Source: Desulfobacterales bacterium
GTDB lineage: Bacteria > Desulfobacterota > DSM-4660 > Desulfatiglandales > Desulfatiglandaceae
Length of the DNA stretch: 9,916 nucleotides
Reading direction: 5' to 3'
Assembly: GCA_027061865.1 (NCBI GenBank)
Contig: JAMOVZ010000223.1
Span: 1-9,916 of the forward strand
Shown here: piece by piece, positions 1 to 6,755 of the stretch
Layout of the letters: the number at the start of each line of letters is the position of its first letter
How positions within the stretch are numbered: position 1 is the first letter of the stretch
The notes under the pieces: model-generated
What the model saw: the letters and a program-made list of their open reading frames with translations, nothing else
What the model was told of the DNA's origin: nothing
Databases searched by the model: none
Position numbers and translations under genes: made by a program

Positions 1-461
1 AAAGTCTGGCGGCTTGAAAAGAGCAAAAAGCCTCCTTTGCGGACCCAGTAAATGGGACTTAACCCCAGAGGGTCTGTTAGCAATAACACCTCTTCACTTT
101 GCCCCCCCAATGAGGCGAGGGAAAAATAGTCAAAATAAGAGCAGGCACTTTTCGGGCTCAAAGAGGCCTTCCCCGCAGCCGCATTGAGAATATATTCAGT
201 GGCGTTCTGAGTGGCTGGGAGTGGCTTGGCCTGAAGTCCAGTCGCTACAGTAACCCTCCCATTGCTTTGAATCTCTTTTTGCCCTTGCCACATGGTGGAA
301 AAACCAGCCCTTGCTAGCAGGGCTTTTTCAAGCTCTATCAGGTGAGGCTTCCACGGAAGGAGCCCCTCCATTTGGCCCAGTGCCTTTATAAATCTCTCCC
401 TCAAGCCCGCCCAGGGGCCCTCCGGAGGGTTTTCCAATACAATACCTGCCAGAAATCCCAT
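1..461 (-). CDS. Asparagine-synthase-like protein, N-terminal part (partial)
   Basis: An open minus-strand frame of 153 codons begins at an ATG (459-461) and runs off the left edge without a stop. An in-frame TGA lies seven codons upstream, so this ATG is the only ATG start; a GAGG-type ribosome site lies about 13 bases before it. The protein begins MGFLAGIV, and near residues 119-150 it has a stretch containing TDPLGLSPIYW and GGFLLFSSR. This resembles the end of the class II glutamine amidotransferase domain of asparagine synthases (family pattern roughly D-x-x-G-x-x-P-L-Y-Y ... G-x-L-L-F-A-S-E). The catalytic Cys that normally follows Met1 is absent (Gly2), so glutaminase activity is unlikely. 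Related Cys-less homologues include lasso-peptide cyclases. The C-terminal ATP-pyrophosphatase domain, if present, is outside the window, so the function remains open. Confidence 0.62.
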   Translation of the reverse strand, partial: MGFLAGIVLENPPEGPWAGLRERFIKALGQMEGLLPWKPHLIELEKALLARAGFSTMWQGQKEIQSNGRVTVATGLQAKPLPATQNATEYILNAAAGKASLSPKSACSYFDYFSLASLGGQSEEVLLLTDPLGLSPIYWVRKGGFLLFSSRQT

Positions 462-545
462 GCCTGTCTTTTTTCCACCTCAATGGCCAATTGGAATTGA
501 GTTCTCCCCCTTTTACATGAAATTCAAGGCCTTTTAAAGTGCCTC

Positions 546-573
546 TCTATAACTTGATTATTGCACGGGACAA
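546..573 (-). promoter_or_regulatory. Possible sigma70-type promoter for the leftward gene
   Basis: Read on the minus strand, TTGTCC (573-568) is followed after 16 bases by TATAGA (551-546). This fits a -35/-10 pair upstream of the asparagine-synthase-like gene. It overlaps the predicted rightward promoter. It is a consensus match only, and the leader to the ATG would be about 80 bases. Confidence 0.3.
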
Positions 574-582
574 AGCTATAGT
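554..582 (+). promoter_or_regulatory. Sigma70-type promoter for the exported repeat protein gene
   Basis: TTGATT (554-559) is separated by 17 bases from TATAGT (577-582), matching 4/6 and 5/6 of the sigma70 consensus at ideal spacing. Transcription would start near 589-590 and leave a short leader of about 25 bases before the ATG at 614. It probably also drives the rubrerythrin-like gene downstream. Confidence 0.55.
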
Positions 583-613
583 ATGATTCATTCCAACTTC
601 CTGAGAGGCAATA

Positions 614-2197
614 ATGAAAAGGTTAAATCTCATCAAATATATCAGTTCGACACTTTTACTGGTGGCCTTGGCCTTGGGATCTTTTCAGGCCTTTGGCGCA
701 AAGATAAAAAAGGTTGCCGTTCTCCCCTTTACGGTCCACGCTGAGAAGGATCTCGACTTCTTGCGCGAGGGGATCCTTGACATGCTAGCCACAAGGATAT
801 CATGGAAGGGCCACGTGAAAGTAATTGAGAAGGAATTGGTCAAGAAACAGCTCAAGCTTATTACCCCTCCCATCAACAAAGAAAAGGCCCTGATGATAGG
901 AAAGGCCCTTGGAGCTGATTATGTGATCCTCGGAAGCCTTACGGTCTTTGGGCAAAGTGTGAGCATTGACGCCAAGATCCTGGATGTCTCTAAGGGCGAG
1001 ATACTGATTACCGCTTTCAACCAATCCAAGGGAATGGATGAAGTGATCCCCACCATCAATCAGTTCGCCCAAGACATTAATGCAAAGATAATGGGCAGGA
1101 TGCCCGCACCTCCGGCCTATTATGCCCAACCTCAACCCGGCCGCCCCCTGCCCGGCAAGGGGCCCCTCACGCGGGTAAAGAAAAAGCTTGCTGGCGCAGA
1201 AAAGGCGTCCATAGTAAAGACATTTGCATTTGAGATCATAGGCATGGACACGGGAGATGTGGACGGTGACGGCAGGGAAGAAGTGGTATTGATCGGCAGG
1301 AACAAGGTGGTTGTTCTTAAGCGCAAAGCTGACACCCTGGTCCAGTTTACGAGCATAAAAGGGAAAAGCAGCGCCGACTATGTCTATGTGAGTGTTGCCG
1401 ACATCAACGGAAACGGCAAGGCCGAGGTATATGTGAGCAACTTGAGCAGTTCTGGCGCCTCCTCCCTTGTGCTAGAGCGCGGCGGGGGATTCCACCCCAT
1501 TGCCACCGGAGTATCAATGCTCCTCCGGACCCTTGAAATCCCAGGCCGCGGTGAAATCCTTTTGGGCCAGAAGAGGCTCCCTGAAGGATCCTATTGGGGG
1601 CCAGTCTATCTGCTCAAGATAGAGGGGGGCAAAGTAGTTCCGCAAAACGAAATAAAGCTCCCTCAAACCGCCAACGTGTTTAATTTTGTATTCGCCCCTG
1701 TGCCTGAAAAGCCTGACAAGTCTTATACGATCCTCCTGGATGTCTATGAGAGGCTCAGGGTATATGACCCAGACCATACTTTGGTGTGGCGAAGCAACGA
1801 TTTTTGGGGGGGCTCGCTAGCCTATATCGAGGAAAAGGGTGTGGAGGACGTGGAGTCGTTCACCAAAAGGTTCTTCATTCCCTCACCCCTTTATCTCGTG
1901 GACGTAGAGCTTGATGGCGAAAGAGAGGTTATGGTGTGCAAGAATAAGTCTGTGACCAGGAGGTTGACCGAGACTTACCGCGGGTTTACCAGTGGAAGGG
2001 TTCATTTCTTAAAGTGGGATGGATTGACGCTGAGCGAGAAGCTCACCTCTCCCAAGCTCCCCGGCGCTATTGTTGGTTACAGGATTGCAGACCTCGACAA
2101 TGACAAGAAACGGGAACTGGTGGTTGCCGTTGTAACCAAGGAAGGATACCTTCTTGGCAAGGCCAGAAGCCAAGTGGTGGTATATCAGCTAGATTAA
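614..2197 (+). CDS. Exported protein with TolB/FlgO-like N-terminus and FG-GAP/VCBS-type repeats
   Basis: The 527-residue product starts with a basic tip and a hydrophobic segment (about 8-28) ending AFG-A, a good signal peptidase I site; no lipobox Cys is present. Residues about 30-160 (KIKKVAVLPF..., ADYVILGSLTVFG, AKILDVSKGEIL) resemble the TolB N-terminal/CsgG/FlgO-like fold. A Pro-rich linker (164-185) follows. The rest carries Asp-rich calcium-loop-like motifs of the FG-GAP/VCBS kind at D215-D219 (DVDGDGREE), D263-N267 (DINGNGKAE), D430-D434 (DVELDGERE) and D493-D497 (DLDNDKKRE), suggesting a beta-propeller. GAGAGG at 603-608 sits five bases before the ATG. The protein probably acts in the periplasm or at the outer membrane, perhaps as a scaffold or binding protein. 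No enzymatic motif is seen. Confidence 0.8.
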   Translation: MKRLNLIKYISSTLLLVALALGSFQAFGAKIKKVAVLPFTVHAEKDLDFLREGILDMLATRISWKGHVKVIEKELVKKQLKLITPPINKEKALMIGKALGADYVILGSLTVFGQSVSIDAKILDVSKGEILITAFNQSKGMDEVIPTINQFAQDINAKIMGRMPAPPAYYAQPQPGRPLPGKGPLTRVKKKLAGAEKASIVKTFAFEIIGMDTGDVDGDGREEVVLIGRNKVVVLKRKADTLVQFTSIKGKSSADYVYVSVADINGNGKAEVYVSNLSSSGASSLVLERGGGFHPIATGVSMLLRTLEIPGRGEILLGQKRLPEGSYWGPVYLLKIEGGKVVPQNEIKLPQTANVFNFVFAPVPEKPDKSYTILLDVYERLRVYDPDHTLVWRSNDFWGGSLAYIEEKGVEDVESFTKRFFIPSPLYLVDVELDGEREVMVCKNKSVTRRLTETYRGFTSGRVHFLKWDGLTLSEKLTSPKLPGAIVGYRIADLDNDKKRELVVAVVTKEGYLLGKARSQVVVYQLD

Positions 2198-2225
2198 GGA
2201 CAACATCAGATTCAAAGGAGGAAGC

Positions 2226-2687
2226 ATGGAGTTCAAGAGTTTCGAGGATGTGGTGAAATTTGCCATGGAGAAGGAGAAGGAGGCTCGCCAGTTTTACGAA
2301 GACCTGAGCCGAAAGGAGGCACTTGCGCCTGCCAAAGAGACGTTCAAGGAATTCGCCGAAGAGGAAGCAAAGCACTACAATTTATTGGAGTCATTCCTGA
2401 AAGGCGAAAAGACCCTGGATGATTATGACTTTAAATGGATCCCTGACATGAAAAGGGTCAATTACTTGGTCGACATGGAGTATGAAGAAGGGCTGCCCTA
2501 CTCTGACCTGCTCATCCTTGCAGCCAAGAGGGAAGAAAAGGCCTTGGCTCTTTACCAGGACCTTTACAACAAGGTGGAAGATGAGGAACTGAAAAAGGTC
2601 CTCAAGATGTTACGCCAGGAAGAGGCCAAGCACAAGGCGAAGCTTGAAACCTTGTATGACGATTTGATGGCCAAGCAAGGCGACTAG
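2226..2687 (+). CDS. Rubrerythrin-like ferritin-family diiron protein without rubredoxin domain
   Basis: The 153-residue, very acidic, all-helical product has the duplicated diiron signature of the rubrerythrin/ferritin-like superfamily: E17 in EKEARQFY, E47-x2-H50 in EEEAKHY, E103 in EEKALALY, and E133-x2-H136 in EEAKHK. The C-terminal rubredoxin Cys4 domain of classical rubrerythrin is missing, so any peroxidase function would need an external electron donor. The start is fixed by AAAGGAGG (2214-2221) four bases before the ATG. The 28-bp gap to the preceding gene suggests one transcript. Likely roles are peroxide or oxygen detoxification, or iron handling, in the cytoplasm of an anaerobe. 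The family assignment is firm and the substrate is not. Confidence 0.88.
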   Translation: MEFKSFEDVVKFAMEKEKEARQFYEDLSRKEALAPAKETFKEFAEEEAKHYNLLESFLKGEKTLDDYDFKWIPDMKRVNYLVDMEYEEGLPYSDLLILAAKREEKALALYQDLYNKVEDEELKKVLKMLRQEEAKHKAKLETLYDDLMAKQGD

Positions 2688-2708
2688 CCTAAAATACTGG
2701 AATCTTCT

Positions 2709-2921
2709 TTAATCTTCCAATACTCTCAAACAGTCCTGGGGGAATCGGTGTGTGCCCTTTTCGTCCAGGCTGACCTCTATAAGGGCATTGGGATCGTTTT
2801 TTGTAGTGTCGGGATCAGTAATGATGCCGTGAAGCCCAATATACCGGTCCATGTAGTCTTGCCATGCCTCATCATCTGACTTCTTGTATATCTCAACCTT
2901 CTGTCCTCTACGGAAACTCAC
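2709..2921 (-). CDS. Small hypothetical protein with GTG start
   Basis: This is a 70-residue product that I do not recognise. It opens MSFRRGQKVEIY, contains YMDRYIGLHGIITDPDTTKNDP in its middle, and ends HRFPQDCLRVLED. The charged, beta-rich pattern with G-x-x-V at the start looks like a small SH3/KOW-type barrel. The start codon is GTG (2919-2921), supported by an excellent AAAGGAGG ribosome site seven bases upstream on the minus strand. No signal peptide or membrane segment is seen, so it should be cytoplasmic. It lies 96 bp downstream of the flavoprotein gene on the same strand, and may be a distal member of that transcript or a separate unit. It converges on the rubrerythrin-like gene. 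Confidence 0.72.
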   Translation of the reverse strand: MSFRRGQKVEIYKKSDDEAWQDYMDRYIGLHGIITDPDTTKNDPNALIEVSLDEKGTHRFPQDCLRVLED

Positions 2922-3017
2922 CAGCTTGCCTCCTTTACGTATTCTCCCTTGAAAAATTTCAGTTTATTGTCAATTTTACCAGGAGCCGGCCATTGTGACA
3001 AGGGTTAGATGAGCAAA

Positions 3018-5189
3018 TCACCTTGGCATAAATATGGGGGGATCCACAGCCATCCCTGCCGCCTTTACTTTTCTGGCACACTCCTCGCAGACGAACTGCC
3101 CCGTTTTTGTCACCGGCATGGCACCAGTCTTTTTCTTGATGTAATCCAGGTAACGGGCAGGCCCAAGAGGCTTCCCGCATTCTTTGCAGAATACAATCTT
3201 CTGTCTGGTAAGAATTGTGCCACAGAAGTTGAGAAGCCTCTCATCGCCCCTGTCCTCAATCCTTATGGCCTCATTGGTGCAGTTTTCAGCGCAGGAGCCA
3301 CATAAAATGCACCGTTCTTCTGTCTTTCTGAAATCCGTGGGCACGGGATTGTCAAAATCCAGATGCCCGAACTGGAGCGCGTCCACTTTCATCTGATCAC
3401 GGCATACCTTGACGCATTCACCGCAGCGTCTGCAGACATCACAGCGCAAACATCGCCTTGCCTCCTCCCGTGCCATGTTCTCGGTAAAACCAAGTTCTAC
3501 CTGTTGGAAGGTGACCCGCCTCCGGACCACATCCAGCAGTGGCATTTCTGGCCTCTTCAGAGCCATCTTCGTGCTGGCAGGCACTTCCAGCCACTCGGCC
3601 ATCCCTCTGCGTGTGGGCACAGGAGGCATCTTGGGTTGCGGAATCCCGGAAAGATACCTGTCGATTGCCTCTGCGGCTCGTTTCCCCCCGCCAATGGCCT
3701 CCACTACAGTGGCAGGCCCCAGAACCAGATCACCTGCCGCAAAAACTCCCTCCACAGAGGTCTCCATGGTCACCGTGTTTACGTTCAGGGTATCGCGTTT
3801 GGACCACTTGAGGCCCTTGACTGACTCTATACACTTCATATCGATCTGCTGGCCAATGGCAGGAATCACGGCATCTACTTCGTAAAAGTGGTCGCTCCCC
3901 TCTACAGGCACCGGGCGCCTGCGGCCACTTTTGTCCGGAGGGCCTAGCTCCGCCCTGAGGCAATGGAGGGCTTTGACCTTTCCATCCTCCCCGCCTATCT
4001 CCACAGGAATTGAGAGGAAGGAAAACTCCACTCCTTCCTCTTCCGCCTGCTCCACCTCTTCCGGGTCTGCTGGCATCTCGGCCCTTGTCCTCCTGTAAAC
4101 CACCCTTACATCACTACAGCCCAATCTTATGCAGGTCCTTGCCACATCGATTGCCACGTTACCGCCACCGACTACTGCCACCCTTTTCCCCGGCATGTGC
4201 CGTTCTCCCAGCGCAACACGCCTGAGAAACTCTATGGCGTCAATTACTCCTTCGTAATCTTCCTCTCCCGGGATGTTCAGCTTATAAGACTTATGGGCGC
4301 CTATGGCCAAAAAGAAGGCTTCAAAACCTTCCTCTTTCAGGTCATCAAAGGTGACATCTTTACCGAACCGGGTGTTGTAACGGAATTCAACCCCAAGTTC
4401 CTCGATCATGGCCACTTCCCTGTCGATCACCTCGCGAGGGAGCCTGTACCTGGGAATTCCCACCATCATCATGCCCCCTGCCATGGGAAGCGCCTCTATT
4501 ACCGTCACCCCATACCCCTTGAGGGCCAGATAATAGGCAGCGGTCAGCCCTGCAGGACCAGCTCCAATGATACAAACCTTTTTTCCGCGATCCGGTTCCT
4601 TTTCGGGATTAGTGTAAGTGCCTTCTGAAAAGGCCCTTTCAGAGGCGAAGGCCTTGAGGGGCTTTATGGCTATGGGGGTGTCAATCCGCGCCCTTACACA
4701 CATAAATTCGCAAGGCCTTGTGCAAACCAGTCCACAAACCCATGGGAAGGGATTGTCCTTTCTGATCACCTCTACTGCCGCTGCATCGCGTCCTTGCCCA
4801 ATCAATGTGACATATGTGGGAACGTCTATTCCTGAAGGGCAGGCCATCTGGCAGGGTGCAGGAGCTAGCCTGACACAATCCCCTGTGGGGCAGTTGAGGG
4901 TCTCTATGTGACTTACAAACACTTCCCGATGCTCTTCCACCTGTTTCAAGATGTAAGCCGCCGCCTCGGATGAACCAGGGCTTCCCACTTCATGCAGCTC
5001 CCTGGCTAGCTCCACGATTGCTGACAAGTGCTCATTGCCGCCACGTCCAATAGCAATATCCCGGAGCAGGTCACCGATCTCTTCGGCGATCCGCCTCCCT
5101 TTTGGACTGGTTATACGGCCAGCCGCCAAGGTGTCATTCAACCAATTTAAGGTATTGCTCACAGGGCAAGAAGGTGTACCCATCATCAT
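3018..5189 (-). CDS. GltD/NfnB-like FAD-NAD(P)H oxidoreductase with ferredoxin and Cys4 extensions
   Basis: This is a 723-residue multidomain flavoprotein. Residues about 16-100 resemble the C-terminal helical domain of NuoF but lack its cluster cysteines. C105/C113/C117 and C152/C156/C160/C164 form the paired [4Fe-4S] sites of the GltD N-terminal domain. The FAD Rossmann motif is at 209-214 (GAGPAG), with a second FAD motif AAGD at 484-487. The NAD(P)H fold is at 341-346 (GGGNVA), followed by YRR (365-367), typical of NADPH-preferring GltD/NfnB proteins. A ferredoxin-like tail has C586/C589/C592/C596 and C627/C630/C633/C637, then a Cys4 module C668/C671/C701/C704. It probably moves electrons between NAD(P)H and the molybdoenzyme encoded upstream. 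It is not a normal glutamate synthase small subunit, because no large subunit is nearby and the architecture is much extended. Three ATGs stand in a row; the GAGG site favours the second or third (5186 or 5183) over 5189. Confidence 0.87.
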   Translation of the reverse strand: MMMGTPSCPVSNTLNWLNDTLAAGRITSPKGRRIAEEIGDLLRDIAIGRGGNEHLSAIVELARELHEVGSPGSSEAAAYILKQVEEHREVFVSHIETLNCPTGDCVRLAPAPCQMACPSGIDVPTYVTLIGQGRDAAAVEVIRKDNPFPWVCGLVCTRPCEFMCVRARIDTPIAIKPLKAFASERAFSEGTYTNPEKEPDRGKKVCIIGAGPAGLTAAYYLALKGYGVTVIEALPMAGGMMMVGIPRYRLPREVIDREVAMIEELGVEFRYNTRFGKDVTFDDLKEEGFEAFFLAIGAHKSYKLNIPGEEDYEGVIDAIEFLRRVALGERHMPGKRVAVVGGGNVAIDVARTCIRLGCSDVRVVYRRTRAEMPADPEEVEQAEEEGVEFSFLSIPVEIGGEDGKVKALHCLRAELGPPDKSGRRRPVPVEGSDHFYEVDAVIPAIGQQIDMKCIESVKGLKWSKRDTLNVNTVTMETSVEGVFAAGDLVLGPATVVEAIGGGKRAAEAIDRYLSGIPQPKMPPVPTRRGMAEWLEVPASTKMALKRPEMPLLDVVRRRVTFQQVELGFTENMAREEARRCLRCDVCRRCGECVKVCRDQMKVDALQFGHLDFDNPVPTDFRKTEERCILCGSCAENCTNEAIRIEDRGDERLLNFCGTILTRQKIVFCKECGKPLGPARYLDYIKKKTGAMPVTKTGQFVCEECARKVKAAGMAVDPPIFMPR

Positions 5190-5195
5190 CCCTCT
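5190..5195 (-). promoter_or_regulatory. Ribosome binding site that decides among three tandem ATGs
   Basis: On the minus strand AGAGGG (5195-5190) abuts ATG-ATG-ATG. The GAGG core is one base from the first ATG (5189), four from the second (5186) and seven from the third (5183). Normal spacing favours the third or second ATG, shortening the flavoprotein by one or two residues. Confidence 0.5.
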
Positions 5196-5233
5196 TCTTT
5201 AAGTTAATCGCTTCCAAGACATTACTGCATAAC

Positions 5234-6022
5234 TCAGTCTAGCGGCTTTCCCCCATAGGTCTTCTCCAGATGGGGAGCTGTAATTTTGACCTTTGTCCTT
5301 GCACGCAGTTTAGTGCAGATCGGGCAATACTTGTGTTTTTCTTTCTCTCTAGGATGGGCGCCTTCCCGTTCCTCCACATGTTCCAAGAAACTGGAAGTGG
5401 CAAAATAGGTCCCACACATCTCGCACCGCTCAAGTGGATGTCTTCCCACCACTTCATCTCGAATCATGATGGTCCTGATATTATCCTCATCCACAGCCCG
5501 TATTGCACCGGTAGGGCAAATATTTGTACAGGTGCCGCAACCTATACATCGTCCCGCCTCGGAGGGGACCACATACTTTATTCCCTCCCGCCGTACCATC
5601 TTTAAGGCCTTTGCTCCTATGATGTCGGCACATATACGGATGCACAATCTGCAGCGAATACAGCCATCAGGTTTTGGGCCTGTCTCCAAACCGAATTCCC
5701 TGCCCACCTTATGTATGATTTCAGCATGGGGAGCCATCTTCAACAGATTGCCAATGGCTTCGGTCCGTAATTGATGGATCATGGCGCTATCTGTTATTAT
5801 CTCCATACCTGCTTTTGCCTTCACCGCACAGGAAAGGCGAGGCCTGGGAGCGCCCCCCTTTTCTCTTATTTCAACTACACACAGCTTGCAGGCAGCAGCA
5901 GGCAAAAGGGCCTCATGATAACAGATGTTGGGGACCTTTATTCCCAATTCCTTGAAAACTTGAAGAAGCCGCTTCCCCTCCTCCACCTCGTACTCTTTTC
6001 CATTTATCTTAATGCTTACCAT
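5234..6022 (-). CDS. NuoG/HndD N-terminal-like [2Fe-2S]/2x[4Fe-4S] electron carrier protein
   Basis: The 262-residue product opens with a [2Fe-2S] plant-type ferredoxin domain with C34, C45, C48 and C65, the spacing seen in NuoG and HndD. Two ferredoxin-type [4Fe-4S] motifs follow: C121/C124/C127/C131 and C159/C162/C165/C169. The His-Cys [4Fe-4S] region that normally sits between these parts in NuoG is replaced by a Cys-free segment (about 83-115). The C-terminus has a Cys4 module, C200/C203/C233/C236, also found in the neighbouring flavoprotein. No molybdopterin domain is fused, so this is an electron-transfer subunit. GAGAGG seven bases upstream supports the ATG at 6022. The 44-bp gap to the flavoprotein gene suggests cotranscription. 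It likely links the flavoprotein to the ferredoxin and Mo subunits. Confidence 0.87.
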   Translation of the reverse strand: MVSIKINGKEYEVEEGKRLLQVFKELGIKVPNICYHEALLPAAACKLCVVEIREKGGAPRPRLSCAVKAKAGMEIITDSAMIHQLRTEAIGNLLKMAPHAEIIHKVGREFGLETGPKPDGCIRCRLCIRICADIIGAKALKMVRREGIKYVVPSEAGRCIGCGTCTNICPTGAIRAVDEDNIRTIMIRDEVVGRHPLERCEMCGTYFATSSFLEHVEEREGAHPREKEKHKYCPICTKLRARTKVKITAPHLEKTYGGKPLD

Positions 6023-6158
6023 AAGAGTACCTCTCGGGCCTTTTCCAACCAGGACCTTACAGATCCCACATGGAAACGGCCATTGTCATGCCCCTCCAGT
6101 CTTCTAAAATAAGCCATCTAAGGCATGTTTCTAACTGAATGAAACGGCGTGCCAAACC

Positions 6159-6680
6159 TTATTCAAGGATAGCAGCGCCTTTCGTAGATGCCATAGCGAC
6201 AGCGTACCGCTCCCGCTTTATTCCGGGCATCTTTTCTGTCACGTTAAAATTCAAACAATGGCTGGTGCAGATAGTCACACAGACAGGTTTTAGTCCACGG
6301 TCAAGCCTGTCCATACAATAATCACACTTGATCACCTTCCCTATCTTTGGATTCCATTGAGGCGCTCCCCAAGGACAAGCTGAAATGCAGGTCTTGCAAC
6401 CCACACACAAGGAGTGATCTACGAACACAATACCATCTTTTTGCCTGCGTTGCATAGCCCCTGTGGGGCAAGCTGCCACGCACCACGGGTTTTCGCAATG
6501 GAAACATGGCATAAAGATAAATGAAGCCCGTGGTCTTTCATTGAAGAATTTCGGCCCCACCGGAATGATTTGACAAGGCCTGCTCGGTGGAGGCAAATCC
6601 TTGTTGGCCTTGCAAGCTATCTCACAGGAATGACAGCCTATACACTTCTGCTGGTCTTGTAACATAAAATATTTGCTCAT
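6159..6680 (-). CDS. Four-cluster [4Fe-4S] ferredoxin subunit (DmsB/PsrB/HybA-like)
   Basis: The 173-residue product holds 16 cluster-ligating Cys in the four-cluster pattern of DmsB/PsrB/PhsB-type subunits: C13/C16/C19/C23, C59/C62/C67/C71, C92/C95/C98/C102 and C119/C122/C134/C138. C36 and C142 are extra. There is no signal peptide or C-terminal membrane segment, so it is cytoplasmic. The start at 6680 has GGAGG seven bases upstream. It lies 75 bp downstream of the molybdopterin subunit gene on the same strand, the usual A-B order in this enzyme family, and should pass electrons to or from the FS0 cluster and Mo site of that subunit. The 136-bp gap to the next gene is longer than other gaps in the cluster. 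Confidence 0.92.
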   Translation of the reverse strand: MSKYFMLQDQQKCIGCHSCEIACKANKDLPPPSRPCQIIPVGPKFFNERPRASFIFMPCFHCENPWCVAACPTGAMQRRQKDGIVFVDHSLCVGCKTCISACPWGAPQWNPKIGKVIKCDYCMDRLDRGLKPVCVTICTSHCLNFNVTEKMPGIKRERYAVAMASTKGAAILE

Positions 6681-6755
6681 TACGTAACCTCCATTAATCC
6701 GCTAACATTTTTTGACTCGCGTGAACTAAAAACAAGCGCAACCCGGCTAATGAGA

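Noticed and set aside
2694..2720. Bidirectional terminator between the convergent rubrerythrin-like and 70-residue genes
   Set aside because: The best stem has 8 of 10 pairs, only five contiguous, with a 12-base AT-rich loop, and it overlaps the end of the minus-strand gene; no strong hairpin with a T-tract is present.
2967..3001. Terminator after the flavoprotein gene (TTGTCA ... TGACAA) and a TTGACA -35 element for the small GTG-start gene
   Set aside because: The stem is only 6 bp with a 23-base loop and no T-tract. The TTGACA on the minus strand has no -10 sequence at 16-18 bases.
3009..4911. Several plus-strand open frames opposite the flavoprotein gene, the longest about 158 codons
   Set aside because: They are antisense shadows: their residues are low-complexity or Pro/Arg/Ser-rich, they have no ribosome sites, and the minus-strand protein has clear domain motifs throughout.
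3018..5189. Annotation as glutamate synthase small subunit (gltD)
   Set aside because: The core is GltD-like, but the NuoF-like N-terminus, ferredoxin tail and Cys4 module, and the absence of a large subunit, point to a redox complex rather than glutamate synthesis.
6016..6117. A 33-codon minus-strand frame in the 136-bp gap before the NuoG-like gene, whose stop codon overlaps that gene's ATG
   Set aside because: It has no ribosome binding site and no recognisable sequence features. The overlap is probably chance, though a leader peptide cannot be fully excluded.
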